Part shown: positions 1 to 6,339 of the stretch, in pieces
Layout of the letters: each line of letters starts with the position of its first letter
Numbering within the stretch: the stretch's first letter is position 1
From: Melioribacteraceae bacterium
GTDB lineage: Bacteria; Bacteroidota; Ignavibacteria; Ignavibacteriales; Melioribacteraceae
Assembly (NCBI GenBank): GCA_026987055.1
Contig: JALSNL010000443.1
Span: forward strand, 1 to 6,341
Reading direction: 5' to 3'
Length of the DNA stretch: 6,341 nucleotides
Notes under the pieces: model-generated
Database searches by the model: none
The model's input: the letters and a program-made list of their open reading frames with translations, nothing else
What the model was told of the DNA's origin: nothing
Made by a program: the position numbers and the translations under genes

Positions 1-1322
1 ACTATATTATCTATCTTTTTACTTCTATAAATAATTCCTTCAAAATTTTTGGTGCAGTCATCAAAAGTATGTACCTTAGTGTCTTCTTCTTCTTCTTGTT
101 TTAATTTTTTAACTTCGCTTTCAAGAATATTTATTTTATTTAAAAGACTTTGCTTTTGCTCTCCGCTTTCTTGATTTAATTTTTCCCTAAGTGATAATAG
201 AAATTTTTCTTCCTCTGCTAAGGTATGCTTTAATATTTCTTTTTCGGTTATAGTTTCCGTCAGCTTTTGCTTGCTTTCAAAAAATGAAAGCACCCAATTA
301 ACAAAACCGCCAAGTAAAACCGGAATGAAAAAAGCTATATAATTTAATTTGATTTGAAAATAGCTGAAAGCAATGTATGAAACAAAGAGTACTATTAAAA
401 ATGTAACATAATATAGCCAAGTTTTTTTATCAATAATATATATGACCAACAAAGCTAAAAACCCAAAAATAAAAAAAGAAATATTTTTGAAGCTATTGTT
501 TAACCAATTACCTGTTAACAAATTATTCAAAGCAATTGCATGCAAACCAACACCTGGCAGTTCTTCATCAAAACCGGTTGAAATGTTTTTGGCAATTAAA
601 GGATCACTAACTCCAATGATAATAATTTTATTTGCAAATTCTTTTAATTCAGGATTATTGTTTTCTACCATTTCAAAAAATTCTAATAAACTGTAATTTT
701 TAAATCTTTGCCATGAAGTTGAAAAGTTCACTTCCATCGCTATAGGAAAATCTTTTTTTGAACTTAATTGAGCGGCAAATGATTTTATAGTTTCTTCTTT
801 AATTTTTATTTTATTCGGAATTATTATACCATCGTCTTTGATTATATTTATATGTCCGGTTACAACATCATCCAGTTCTTTTGAAGGAGCCGGTAAAATT
901 AACGAACCACCAATAAACGAGTTGTTAACTTTTGAAATGTTTTCTGCTATTGAAGAAAGTACTACTTTTTTTGAATTTTGAATTGTCTTATTTAGTACAC
1001 TATTATAAATAGATTGCGAAGTAATATTATCTGATAAAAAAACCTCCAAACCTATTTTCTTAACATTCAGTTTTGTTAAGTTTCGAATTAGTAGTGCGTA
1101 ATAACTTCTTTTTAAAGGCCAATCTCCTAAGTTTTCTATATCGTTGGTTGTAATATGAATAACAATAATATCACTATCGGGCGGTTCTTCTCCTTTAACT
1201 TGATAAAAAGAATTTTCAATACTTTGATTAATAGAATCAGACTGTTTATGAAACACAAAAACAGCAAATAATGCTAATAAAGTAATGAATATTGTTGCTA
1301 ATCTTTTATCATCTATTGCCAT
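1..1322 (-). CDS. CHASE2-domain membrane sensor, probable sigma-54-dependent transcriptional activator (3' end cut off by window)
   Basis: This open frame starts at ATG 1322-1320 and runs off the left edge after 440 codons without a stop. Residues about 8-24 form an N-terminal membrane anchor. Residues about 30-275 match the extracytoplasmic CHASE2 sensor pattern: a strand IIVIHITTNDIENLGDWP followed by KRSYYALLIRNL and KKIGLEVFL, and later NKIIIIGVSD and ELPGVGLHAIALNNLLTG. Three membrane helices follow (about 280-297, 302-320 and 326-346), the usual CHASE2 topology. A charged, heptad-like coiled coil spans about 348-415. The last visible residues, NFEGIIYRSKKIDNI, closely resemble the entry of the sigma-54 interaction AAA+ domain (F-x-x-I-I-G-x-S). 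The most likely protein is therefore a membrane-bound activator of sigma-54 promoters that senses an unknown periplasmic cue. The AAA+ core (GAFTGA, Walker motifs) and any helix-turn-helix lie outside the window, so the output is inferred, although the CHASE2 part is secure. There is no clear Shine-Dalgarno sequence. The gene diverges from the hydrolase. Confidence 0.85.
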   Translation of the reverse strand, partial: MAIDDKRLATIFITLLALFAVFVFHKQSDSINQSIENSFYQVKGEEPPDSDIIVIHITTNDIENLGDWPLKRSYYALLIRNLTKLNVKKIGLEVFLSDNITSQSIYNSVLNKTIQNSKKVVLSSIAENISKVNNSFIGGSLILPAPSKELDDVVTGHINIIKDDGIIIPNKIKIKEETIKSFAAQLSSKKDFPIAMEVNFSTSWQRFKNYSLLEFFEMVENNNPELKEFANKIIIIGVSDPLIAKNISTGFDEELPGVGLHAIALNNLLTGNWLNNSFKNISFFIFGFLALLVIYIIDKKTWLYYVTFLIVLFVSYIAFSYFQIKLNYIAFFIPVLLGGFVNWVLSFFESKQKLTETITEKEILKHTLAEEEKFLLSLREKLNQESGEQKQSLLNKINILESEVKKLKQEEEEDTKVHTFDDCTKNFEGIIYRSKKIDNI

Positions 1323-1337
1323 TTAATAATCACTTAG

Positions 1338-1366
1338 TTGAAAGTATTTTGTAAACAAACTAATTT
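1338..1366 (+). promoter_or_regulatory. possible promoter for the alpha/beta hydrolase gene
   Basis: A -35-like TTGAAA (1338-1343) and a -10-like TAATTT (1361-1366) are separated by exactly 17 bp, upstream of the hydrolase start at 1421. The inverted repeat at 1347-1372 would cover the spacer and -10 box, a position suited to repression. In DNA this AT-rich such matches are common, so this is only a candidate. I did not find a convincing Bacteroidota-type -7 box (TAnnTTTG) in this region. Confidence 0.25.
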
Positions 1367-1372
1367 ACAAAA
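1347..1372. promoter_or_regulatory. perfect inverted repeat in the divergent intergenic region, candidate operator
   Basis: The arms TTTTGTAAA (1347-1355) and TTTACAAAA (1364-1372) are exact reverse complements separated by 8 bp, which puts their centres about 17 bp apart. They lie between the divergent CHASE2 and hydrolase starts, 25 bp from one ATG and 48 bp from the other. The size and location suit a dimeric regulator acting on one or both genes. The arms are AT-rich, so chance is possible, and no regulator is identified. Confidence 0.35.
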
Positions 1373-1420
1373 ATTTTAATATTATTATAAGTAAGATTTA
1401 TAAATATATAGGAAAAAGAA

Positions 1421-2215
1421 ATGAAATTAATAATAAATAGCTTAAAGGTTTTTACAAAAGGAAATAAAAATAACAAACCCATAATTTTTGTACACGGATT
1501 TCCTTACAATCATACAATGTGGGATAAACAAATAGAAGCTTTAAAAGATAAATATTATTGTGTTTCCTATGATATTAGAGGACTTGGTGAAAGTTATATT
1601 GGAGACGGACAATATACAATGGAAGCTTTTGTATGGGATTTATATTCCATTATTGATGAATTAAAATTAGATAAACCTGCATTATGCGGGCTTTCAATGG
1701 GCGGATATATTGCTTTACGTGCGGTTACCAAAGAAGAAAAAAGATTCGGTTCTTTAATTCTTTGTGATACACGAAGTGAAGCTGATAATAATGAAGGGAA
1801 ATTAAAACGTTCCAATGCAATCAATAAAATAAATGTTGAAGGTATTGAAGCATTTGTGGATGAATTTGTTCCGGGGTGTTTTCATCCGAAAATAAAAGAA
1901 CGTAATAATGAGATGTACCAAAGAATTTTGAATGAATGTAAAACTCAAAATCCTATTGGCGTTAAAGGTGCTTTAATTGCAATGCTTAGCAGGTTAGATA
2001 CAACCGAAAGTTTAGAAAATATTTCACTTCCAACTTTAGTTTTAGTCGGCAAAAAAGACGCATTAACACCACCAAAACTTATGAAAGAATTAGCGCACAA
2101 AATACCTGGAGCGAAATTGGTTGTTGTTCCAAAATCGGGTCATATGACACCGTTGGAAAACCCTAATTTTGTAAATAGTAAAATTCTTACCTTCTTAAAA
2201 AATTTAGACAAATAA
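1421..2215 (+). CDS. alpha/beta hydrolase
   Basis: This complete 264-residue protein is a single-domain alpha/beta hydrolase of ordinary length. Visible landmarks are the oxyanion-hole segment FVHGFPYN (23-30) with the following MWDKQ, the DIRGLGES strand-turn (51-58), the nucleophile elbow GLSMGG with Ser92, the acid Asp213 in VGKKDALTPP, and His241 in SGHMTPLENP. The whole catalytic triad is present, so it should be active. There is no signal peptide, which implies a cytoplasmic enzyme. The pattern resembles the broad PcaD/BioH/esterase group of small-molecule carboxylic ester, lactone or thioester hydrolases, but the lid (about 120-190) gives no substrate, so I assign none. AGGA at 1410-1413, 7 nt before the ATG, is a fair ribosome binding site and supports the start. 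It appears to be transcribed alone, divergent from the CHASE2 regulator, with a strong stem-loop 26 nt after its stop. Confidence 0.93.
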   Translation: MKLIINSLKVFTKGNKNNKPIIFVHGFPYNHTMWDKQIEALKDKYYCVSYDIRGLGESYIGDGQYTMEAFVWDLYSIIDELKLDKPALCGLSMGGYIALRAVTKEEKRFGSLILCDTRSEADNNEGKLKRSNAINKINVEGIEAFVDEFVPGCFHPKIKERNNEMYQRILNECKTQNPIGVKGALIAMLSRLDTTESLENISLPTLVLVGKKDALTPPKLMKELAHKIPGAKLVVVPKSGHMTPLENPNFVNSKILTFLKNLDK

Positions 2216-2241
2216 GTTTATCTATTTATAATTTTTATTGC

Positions 2242-2286
2242 TGTTACACATTGTTTTACTCTGGCTGAGCAAAACAATGTGTAACA
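2242..2286 (+). terminator. strong stem-loop after the hydrolase gene, probable transcription terminator
   Basis: The arms TGTTACACATTGTTTT (2242-2257) and AAAACAATGTGTAACA (2271-2286) are perfectly complementary over 16 bp. Inside them CTC and GAG can pair beyond one mismatch, leaving a 5-nt loop. It starts 26 nt after the hydrolase stop. The downstream side has only AATTACTTTT rather than a clean U-tract, so it may stop transcription weakly, or protect the 3' end of the message instead. Confidence 0.55.
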
Positions 2287-2350
2287 AATTACTTTTCCAA
2301 TAAAAGAAATTGTAATTTAACCAACCTACTATCTATATTAAACACTATTT

Positions 2351-2564
2351 GGTTTACGGATTTTTATTGTCATACCGGTTTGCCTGTCCGCCATCTTGTT
2401 GGGCTCGGCGATTTTTGCAATATTAGTTTACCCGCCGTATTTTTGGCGGGGTATCCGTTTGTTCAATAGATTCTCCGCCTAGCAACATGGCGGACAAGCT
2501 GGTATTATACAAAAAGCGTATAAACCGGAATGACAGTTTGAGGTGTTTCATAAATCCGAAAACC
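2351..2564. repeat. nested palindromic intergenic element, GC-rich, MITE- or REP-like
   Basis: Three sets of inverted arms nest around one centre. The outer arms are 2351-2363 against 2552-2564 (12 of 13 positions complementary). The next are 2368-2381 against 2522-2535 (13 of 14; TGTCATACCGGTTT versus AAACCGGAATGACA). The inner arms are 2382-2404 against 2477-2499 (19 of 23, including a perfect TGTCCGCCAT/ATGGCGGACA core). At the centre CCCGCC (2431-2436) and GGCGGG (2445-2450) form a hairpin with an 8-nt loop. The word CCGCC or its complement occurs five times between 2388 and 2493. G+C is about 46% over 2381-2540, against 21-25% in the flanks. This suggests an inserted, dispersed structured repeat, possibly moved in trans by a transposase encoded elsewhere. 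I see no transposase gene inside and no clear target duplication, so the mobile nature is inference. Confidence 0.65.
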
Positions 2565-2765
2565 GCTTTAGTTTTAGTATACTTCAAAGCTGATTGATAA
2601 TAACTAATAAAATAATACTCACTTATTTAGTGGGTGTTACCTTTAAATTGTTCTTTACAAAAAATTTTAAAAAGTAATTTAATTTTTATGCATAGCCTTC
2701 GATAATAAAACAGATATTTTATAGCATTAATTAAAAATTGTATTTACAAAAAATGGGGGTTAAGC

Positions 2766-3158
2766 ATGAGTTATGCAAAGCAAATTTTTCTAGTTGTGTT
2801 TTTTGTACTACTAGCAACATCTTCATCTTCTTATGGAAAACATTTATATGAAGGAGAAGAGTATTTAGCTTTCGCTGAAGAAATGCCACAACCTATAGGT
2901 GGATTACAGGCTATTTATAAACTGATCGAATATCCTGAACTTGCTAAGAATGCAGGCTTGCAAGGAAAAGTTTATGTATTGGCATTTATAGATGCAAGTG
3001 GTAATGTAGAAGATGTAAAAGTAATTAAAGGTATTGGTGGAGGTTGTGATGAAGCTACAGTTAAAGCAGTAAAACAGTGCAAATTTACACCCGGAAAATC
3101 AAAAGGAAATAACGTAAAAGTAAAAATGTCTCTTCAAATTCAATTCAAATTAAAATAA
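2766..3158 (+). CDS. exported TonB C-terminal-domain protein
   Basis: This is a 130-residue protein. Residues 1-24 look like a signal peptide: Lys5, a hydrophobic core [11 protein letters not shown], then SSSSYG with likely cleavage before Lys25. There is no lipobox cysteine. Residues about 40-130 form a TonB C-terminal domain: [24 protein letters not shown], the [16 protein letters not shown] hairpin, the [21 protein letters not shown] helix-turn, and the closing [12 protein letters not shown] strand. The classic TonB membrane anchor and long proline-rich linker are missing, so it is probably a soluble periplasmic domain rather than a full energy transducer driven by ExbBD. Cys94 and Cys105 flank the helix and might form a disulfide. 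GGGGGT at 2755-2760 sits 5 nt before the ATG and may serve as a ribosome binding site. The gene ends 10 bp before the chemoreceptor start, so the two are probably co-transcribed. Its function is unknown: it could bind an outer-membrane or envelope partner. Confidence 0.88.
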   Translation: MSYAKQIFLVVFFVLLATSSSSYGKHLYEGEEYLAFAEEMPQPIGGLQAIYKLIEYPELAKNAGLQGKVYVLAFIDASGNVEDVKVIKGIGGGCDEATVKAVKQCKFTPGKSKGNNVKVKMSLQIQFKLK

Positions 3159-3168
3159 TACGGATATT

Positions 3169-5253
3169 ATGAATTTTATTAAAAACTTAACAATTGTAAG
3201 AAAAATCCAACTTGGATTTTTAATTTTCGGAGCTATTTCAACAGTTATTGTTATCAGTAATTATATTAGCATAACCAAAATGTCTGATTCCAAAGATGCT
3301 TTATATTCAAAATTTATTGAACCAAAAGAAAAAGCTGATGAATTATATTCCGAATATCAAAAAATTCAATTCATTATGCTAAAATTCTCCATTGCAGAAT
3401 TTTCATCTGACTTCAAGAATAATATTCAAGAATATAACAATCATAAAGAAATTGTAGATAGTTTAATAAATTCTTTTAAACATGAAACGGCAAATGCCGA
3501 TATTCCGGTCAATATTAATGAAATAAAAACAATATGGGAAAATTATAAAAATATTGTAGCCGACGGAATTATTAGTGCGGCGGCTTCTCAAAGTTATGAT
3601 ATGGCTGCAGTAATAGCCACAACCTCCGGCGAAGAGGTTGGACAAAAATTAGTTGGCAGTTTAGAGAAAATCATTACACAATTACGCATTAATTCTAATG
3701 AGCTTAATAAGCAATTTAGCAACGCTGAAAGAAGAGCTATTATCTACTTAATAGCAGGTGTAATTACAGGAACATTTATTTTATTTTTAAGCATATTTTT
3801 ATTAGCCCCTAAAATTAGTGCCCCGATAAATAAAATAGTTGCTTTACTTAATGAATTTGCCTTAGGCAATTACGAGATAGAAATTGATGACGAAGGTAAA
3901 GGTGAATTTGCCAGCTTAATGAAAACAGCTAAAAAATTCCAGGATGGTCAAAGGGAAAAAATTGCTGCTGCTGAAAAAATTGCTAAAGGTGAATTAGTAA
4001 GAGTACAAGAAGCTTCTGATAAAGACAAATTGGCTCATGCTTTTAATACTGAGATTTATATCTTAGAAGATTTATTAAAGGAATTGGACAAATTAATAGA
4101 AGCAAATGAAAAAGGTGACTTATCCGTTAAACTTAATACAAGTAGATTTTCCGGCAGTTGGGCTAGAATATTAGAAGGATTAAATAAATTACGTGCTACA
4201 ACTTTAGAACCAATTGAAGAAGCTAGAAAAATCTTAAGTTTAATGGCCTCCGGAGATTTTACATCTAAAATGACCGGAAATTATAAAGGTGATTATAAAC
4301 ATATAAAAGATGATATTAATAAAGTTTCCGATTCACTTAATAAAATAATTGGTGAAGTAAAACTAAATGCAGAAGAACTGGCATCCTCTGCATTACAAAT
4401 TTCTTCAAGAACCGTAGAAATGGCTGCTGGAGCCGGTGAACAAAGTTCGCAAACACAAGAAGTTGTTAGTGCAATTGAAGCCATTACTGATACAATTAAC
4501 GAAAGCACGAATAAAGCAACCATTGCAGTATCAACCGCTCAAGAAGCCGGTGATAAAGCGCGTGCCGGTGGTGAAGTTGTTGAAGAAACAATTGAAGGTA
4601 TTAATAGAATTGCGGATATAGTAATTAAATCAGCAAAAACAATAGAAGAGCTTGGCAGCTCCAGTGATCAAATTGGTGAAATAATTCAAGTTATTAACGA
4701 AATAGCAGACCAAACAAACTTATTAGCTTTAAATGCGGCAATTGAAGCTGCTAGAGCCGGCGAGCATGGAAGAGGTTTTGCTGTTGTTGCCGATGAAGTA
4801 AGAAAACTTGCCGAAAGAACAACCGGAGCAACAAATGAAATAAAAGATATGATTCAAAAAATTCAAGAAGATACAACCGGAGCTGTTGAATCTATTGAAA
4901 AAGGTAAAGAAGAAGTAGAAAAAGGTAAAGCTTTAGCCGGCGATGCAAGAAATGCACTTGGCAAAATTATTTCTAATACTGATGAAGTAGCAAACTTAAT
5001 TGCACAATTGGCAAACGCAAGCGAAGAGCAAAATGCAACGAGTCAAGATATTAGAAATAGTGTTGAACTTATCAGTAATGTAACTCATCAAGCTACTGAT
5101 AGTACCCAACAAATCAGCTTTGCTGCAGAAAACTTAAATAGATTAACTGATAACTTACAACAAGTTGTTAGTAAATTTAGATTAAGAGAAACAAATATAA
5201 CTTTTACAGAAAGCAATCATGTGGTAACTGAAGAACATGAAGTTGCTTACTAA
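3169..5253 (+). CDS. methyl-accepting chemotaxis protein with four-helix-bundle sensor and multiple HAMP units
   Basis: This 694-residue transmembrane chemoreceptor would signal to CheA/CheW. TM1 is about 14-36. A helical periplasmic region (about 37-189, 4HB_MCP type) follows, and TM2 is about 190-213. A HAMP domain covers about 214-262. The segment to about 395 shows more HAMP-like repeats: [12 protein letters not shown] (271-282), [13 protein letters not shown] (311-323) and [19 protein letters not shown] (358-376), each followed by an amphipathic helix. The cytoplasmic signalling hairpin spans about 396-670, with the canonical tip [20 protein letters not shown] (511-530) and [20 protein letters not shown] (531-550). 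Glutamate/glutamine-rich helices around 422-440 and 615-636 are the expected methylation regions. The C-terminal tail (671-694) carries no NWETF-like CheR-binding pentapeptide. The ligand is unknown: the 4HB fold binds varied small molecules. GGA at 3162-3164 is a weak ribosome binding site. The gene follows the TonB-domain gene by 10 bp and converges with the radical SAM gene. Confidence 0.96.
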   Translation: MNFIKNLTIVRKIQLGFLIFGAISTVIVISNYISITKMSDSKDALYSKFIEPKEKADELYSEYQKIQFIMLKFSIAEFSSDFKNNIQEYNNHKEIVDSLINSFKHETANADIPVNINEIKTIWENYKNIVADGIISAAASQSYDMAAVIATTSGEEVGQKLVGSLEKIITQLRINSNELNKQFSNAERRAIIYLIAGVITGTFILFLSIFLLAPKISAPINKIVALLNEFALGNYEIEIDDEGKGEFASLMKTAKKFQDGQREKIAAAEKIAKGELVRVQEASDKDKLAHAFNTEIYILEDLLKELDKLIEANEKGDLSVKLNTSRFSGSWARILEGLNKLRATTLEPIEEARKILSLMASGDFTSKMTGNYKGDYKHIKDDINKVSDSLNKIIGEVKLNAEELASSALQISSRTVEMAAGAGEQSSQTQEVVSAIEAITDTINESTNKATIAVSTAQEAGDKARAGGEVVEETIEGINRIADIVIKSAKTIEELGSSSDQIGEIIQVINEIADQTNLLALNAAIEAARAGEHGRGFAVVADEVRKLAERTTGATNEIKDMIQKIQEDTTGAVESIEKGKEEVEKGKALAGDARNALGKIISNTDEVANLIAQLANASEEQNATSQDIRNSVELISNVTHQATDSTQQISFAAENLNRLTDNLQQVVSKFRLRETNITFTESNHVVTEEHEVAY

Positions 5254-5260
5254 TTTTTTA

Positions 5261-5309
5261 GGCTCTGGTAATTATAATGGATATTTATCCAATCTTGTTT
5301 GCCAGAGCC
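5261..5309. terminator. stem-loop shared by two convergent genes, possible bidirectional terminator
   Basis: GGCTCTGG (5261-5268) pairs with CCAGAGCC (5302-5309), and GUAA/UUUG can extend the stem by a G-U and two A-U pairs. A second small hairpin (TGGAT 5278-5282 with ATCCA 5287-5291, 4-nt loop) sits inside. The structure begins 7 nt after the chemoreceptor stop and covers the last codons and stop of the opposing radical SAM gene. Neither strand has a U-tract after the stem, so termination is plausible but unproven. Confidence 0.45.
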
Positions 5310-6249
5310 AATAATTACATGTAGCACAAGCAGGTATTTCATTTTCTTTTCCGTCTATATGCATCCTTCTTAAATTACGCAGCTTTTCGTCTTTCCATAT
5401 TTCTTCCAAATTTTGCTCAATTGCATTTCCTGTAATCAACTGTTGCTTCCAATCCATACAACAAGCAGAAACAATTCCATCGGAATTTACAACCATTGAT
5501 TCCCAAAGTGAATAGCAAGGATATCTTTTTTTATCTGCATCTTTATATTCAAAAACTCCCCAAGTTAAATTTTCCCATGCTTGAATTTCAACATCGTAAT
5601 TGTTCCAATATTTTTTGAATAATTTTATTTCATGTTCCATCTCTTGATACTGAGGCAAATTTATAATTTGTACAAGCACTCGCGGTTTCCAATTCGATAT
5701 TTTTCTAAGCTCAAGAAATTTCAGAATATTTTTTATTACTTTGTCAAAATTTTTTCCTCTTACTTTTTCGTAAAATTCTTTTGTTGCCGCACCTATGCTA
5801 AAATTAACCACGTCAATTTTATTTTTTAATAACTGTTTGCTTATCTCTTCAGTTAATTTATGTGCGTTGGTTGTTACATAAACAATGTGATTATTGTTCC
5901 TTTTAACTCTTTCCAATATTTCAATTATTTTGGGATGAAGCAACGGTTCGCCGTCTTTATGCAAGGCAATTCTTCGCGTTCCGTGTTTATCAATCTCATT
6001 CATTAATTTGTAGAAAAGATTTAACTCCATAATTCCGAATTTTCTAACTTCGGTCTTAAATTTTTTCATGTGGGGCGGACAGTGTACGCAAGACAAATTA
6101 CAAGAGCTAACCGTTTCAATGTTTATCAACTCCGGAAAAGTCATATCGGGTTTAGGCAAGCGATTTGTTAATTTTTTTATTTGAAATATTATTTCTCTTC
6201 CTTGCTCGGTTCCGTTAAGTTTTGATTTTATTATATCCTTTATTTTCAT
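5272..6249 (-). CDS. radical SAM protein with SPASM-type C-terminal iron-sulfur domain
   Basis: This complete protein has 325 residues. The radical SAM cluster motif CNLSCVHC supplies Cys50, Cys54 and Cys57 (CxxxCxxC) for the SAM-binding [4Fe-4S] cluster. KDGEPLLHP (98-106) is the family's GE motif, and YVTTNAH (124-130) and VNFSIGA (148-154) mark later barrel strands. The C-terminal part has YPCYSLW (Cys245), NSDGIVSACCMDW (Cys263, Cys264), GNAIEQNLEEIWKDEKLRNLR (274-294) and CATCNYW (Cys308, Cys311). This is the layout of SPASM/twitch domains that bind an auxiliary cluster. Family knowledge suggests a cytoplasmic enzyme that modifies a peptide, sugar or other small substrate; similar uncharacterised proteins occur in surface-polysaccharide clusters. 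No precursor peptide is visible here, so the substrate is unknown. The start abuts the stop of the upstream partial gene with no gap, implying translational coupling and explaining the missing Shine-Dalgarno sequence. The 3' end overlaps the convergent stem-loop. Confidence 0.93.
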   Translation of the reverse strand: MKIKDIIKSKLNGTEQGREIIFQIKKLTNRLPKPDMTFPELINIETVSSCNLSCVHCPPHMKKFKTEVRKFGIMELNLFYKLMNEIDKHGTRRIALHKDGEPLLHPKIIEILERVKRNNNHIVYVTTNAHKLTEEISKQLLKNKIDVVNFSIGAATKEFYEKVRGKNFDKVIKNILKFLELRKISNWKPRVLVQIINLPQYQEMEHEIKLFKKYWNNYDVEIQAWENLTWGVFEYKDADKKRYPCYSLWESMVVNSDGIVSACCMDWKQQLITGNAIEQNLEEIWKDEKLRNLRRMHIDGKENEIPACATCNYWLWQTRLDKYPL

Positions 6250-6339
6250 TTATTTACTTTCATAAAAATTAACTGTGTGGGATTTATATTTCCCGTTTTC
6301 ATAAACAAACTTTGCACTGAAACACTTCTGTTCAAAAAG
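6250..6339 (-). CDS. C-terminal fragment of an unidentified protein (5' part outside window)
   Basis: On the minus strand a frame is open from the right edge for 29 codons and ends with TAA at 6252-6250, directly before the radical SAM ATG. The visible residues (ending FVYENGKYKSHTVNFYESK) look like a natural protein end with mixed charged and aromatic residues, but are too few to name a family. A competing frame ends in a TGA overlapping the ATG (an ATGA junction). It reads less like protein, with fewer charged residues and several Met/Asn/Thr runs, so I prefer the first. Either frame would make the upstream gene part of the same operon as the radical SAM gene. Confidence 0.5.
   Translation of the reverse strand, partial: LFEQKCFSAKFVYENGKYKSHTVNFYESK

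Larger units (their letters stand above)
2216..2765. other. gene-free stretch between hydrolase and TonB-domain gene
   Basis: No credible gene lies in these 550 bp. From left to right they hold the 16-bp stem-loop after the hydrolase, a short AT-rich spacer, the nested palindromic element at about 2351-2564, and about 200 bp of very AT-rich DNA (33 G+C in the 160 bases 2581-2740) leading to the TonB-domain gene. The last part contains a small hairpin (ACTCACT at 2617-2623 with AGTGGGT at 2629-2635, one G-U pair, 5-nt loop) and two copies of TTTACAAAAA (2654-2663 and 2743-2752). The promoter of the TonB/MCP pair must lie here, but I cannot pick a convincing one. Confidence 0.7.

Noticed and set aside
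442..696. 84-codon open frame on the plus strand
   Set aside because: It is antisense to the CHASE2 gene, whose protein shows clear domain signatures in the same interval. The antisense translation has no recognisable features and no ribosome binding site.
2487..2597. 36-codon open frame starting ATG-GCG-GAC inside the palindromic element
   Set aside because: It spans the right arms of the repeat and runs into AT-rich DNA, has no Shine-Dalgarno sequence, and its translation shows no family features. It is best explained as repeat sequence.
2216..2765. Possible CRISPR array, riboswitch or tRNA in the gene-free stretch
   Set aside because: The repeats are inverted rather than direct and evenly spaced, no cloverleaf could be traced, and no known riboswitch core was recognised.
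2766..3158. Reading the small gene as a full TonB energy transducer
   Set aside because: It lacks the proline-rich periplasmic linker, and its N-terminus looks cleavable (SSSSYG before Lys25). No exbB or exbD is present nearby.
4293..4523. 76-codon minus-strand frame with a hydrophobic, Ser-rich start resembling a membrane segment
   Set aside because: It is the antisense of the conserved signalling helix of the chemoreceptor, and the hydrophobic look comes from complementing Glu/Lys/Asn codons.
5632..5829. 65-codon open frame on the plus strand
   Set aside because: It lies opposite the radical SAM gene, within a region encoding well-supported barrel strands, and its Phe/Tyr/Lys-rich translation is typical of a shadow frame in AT-rich DNA.
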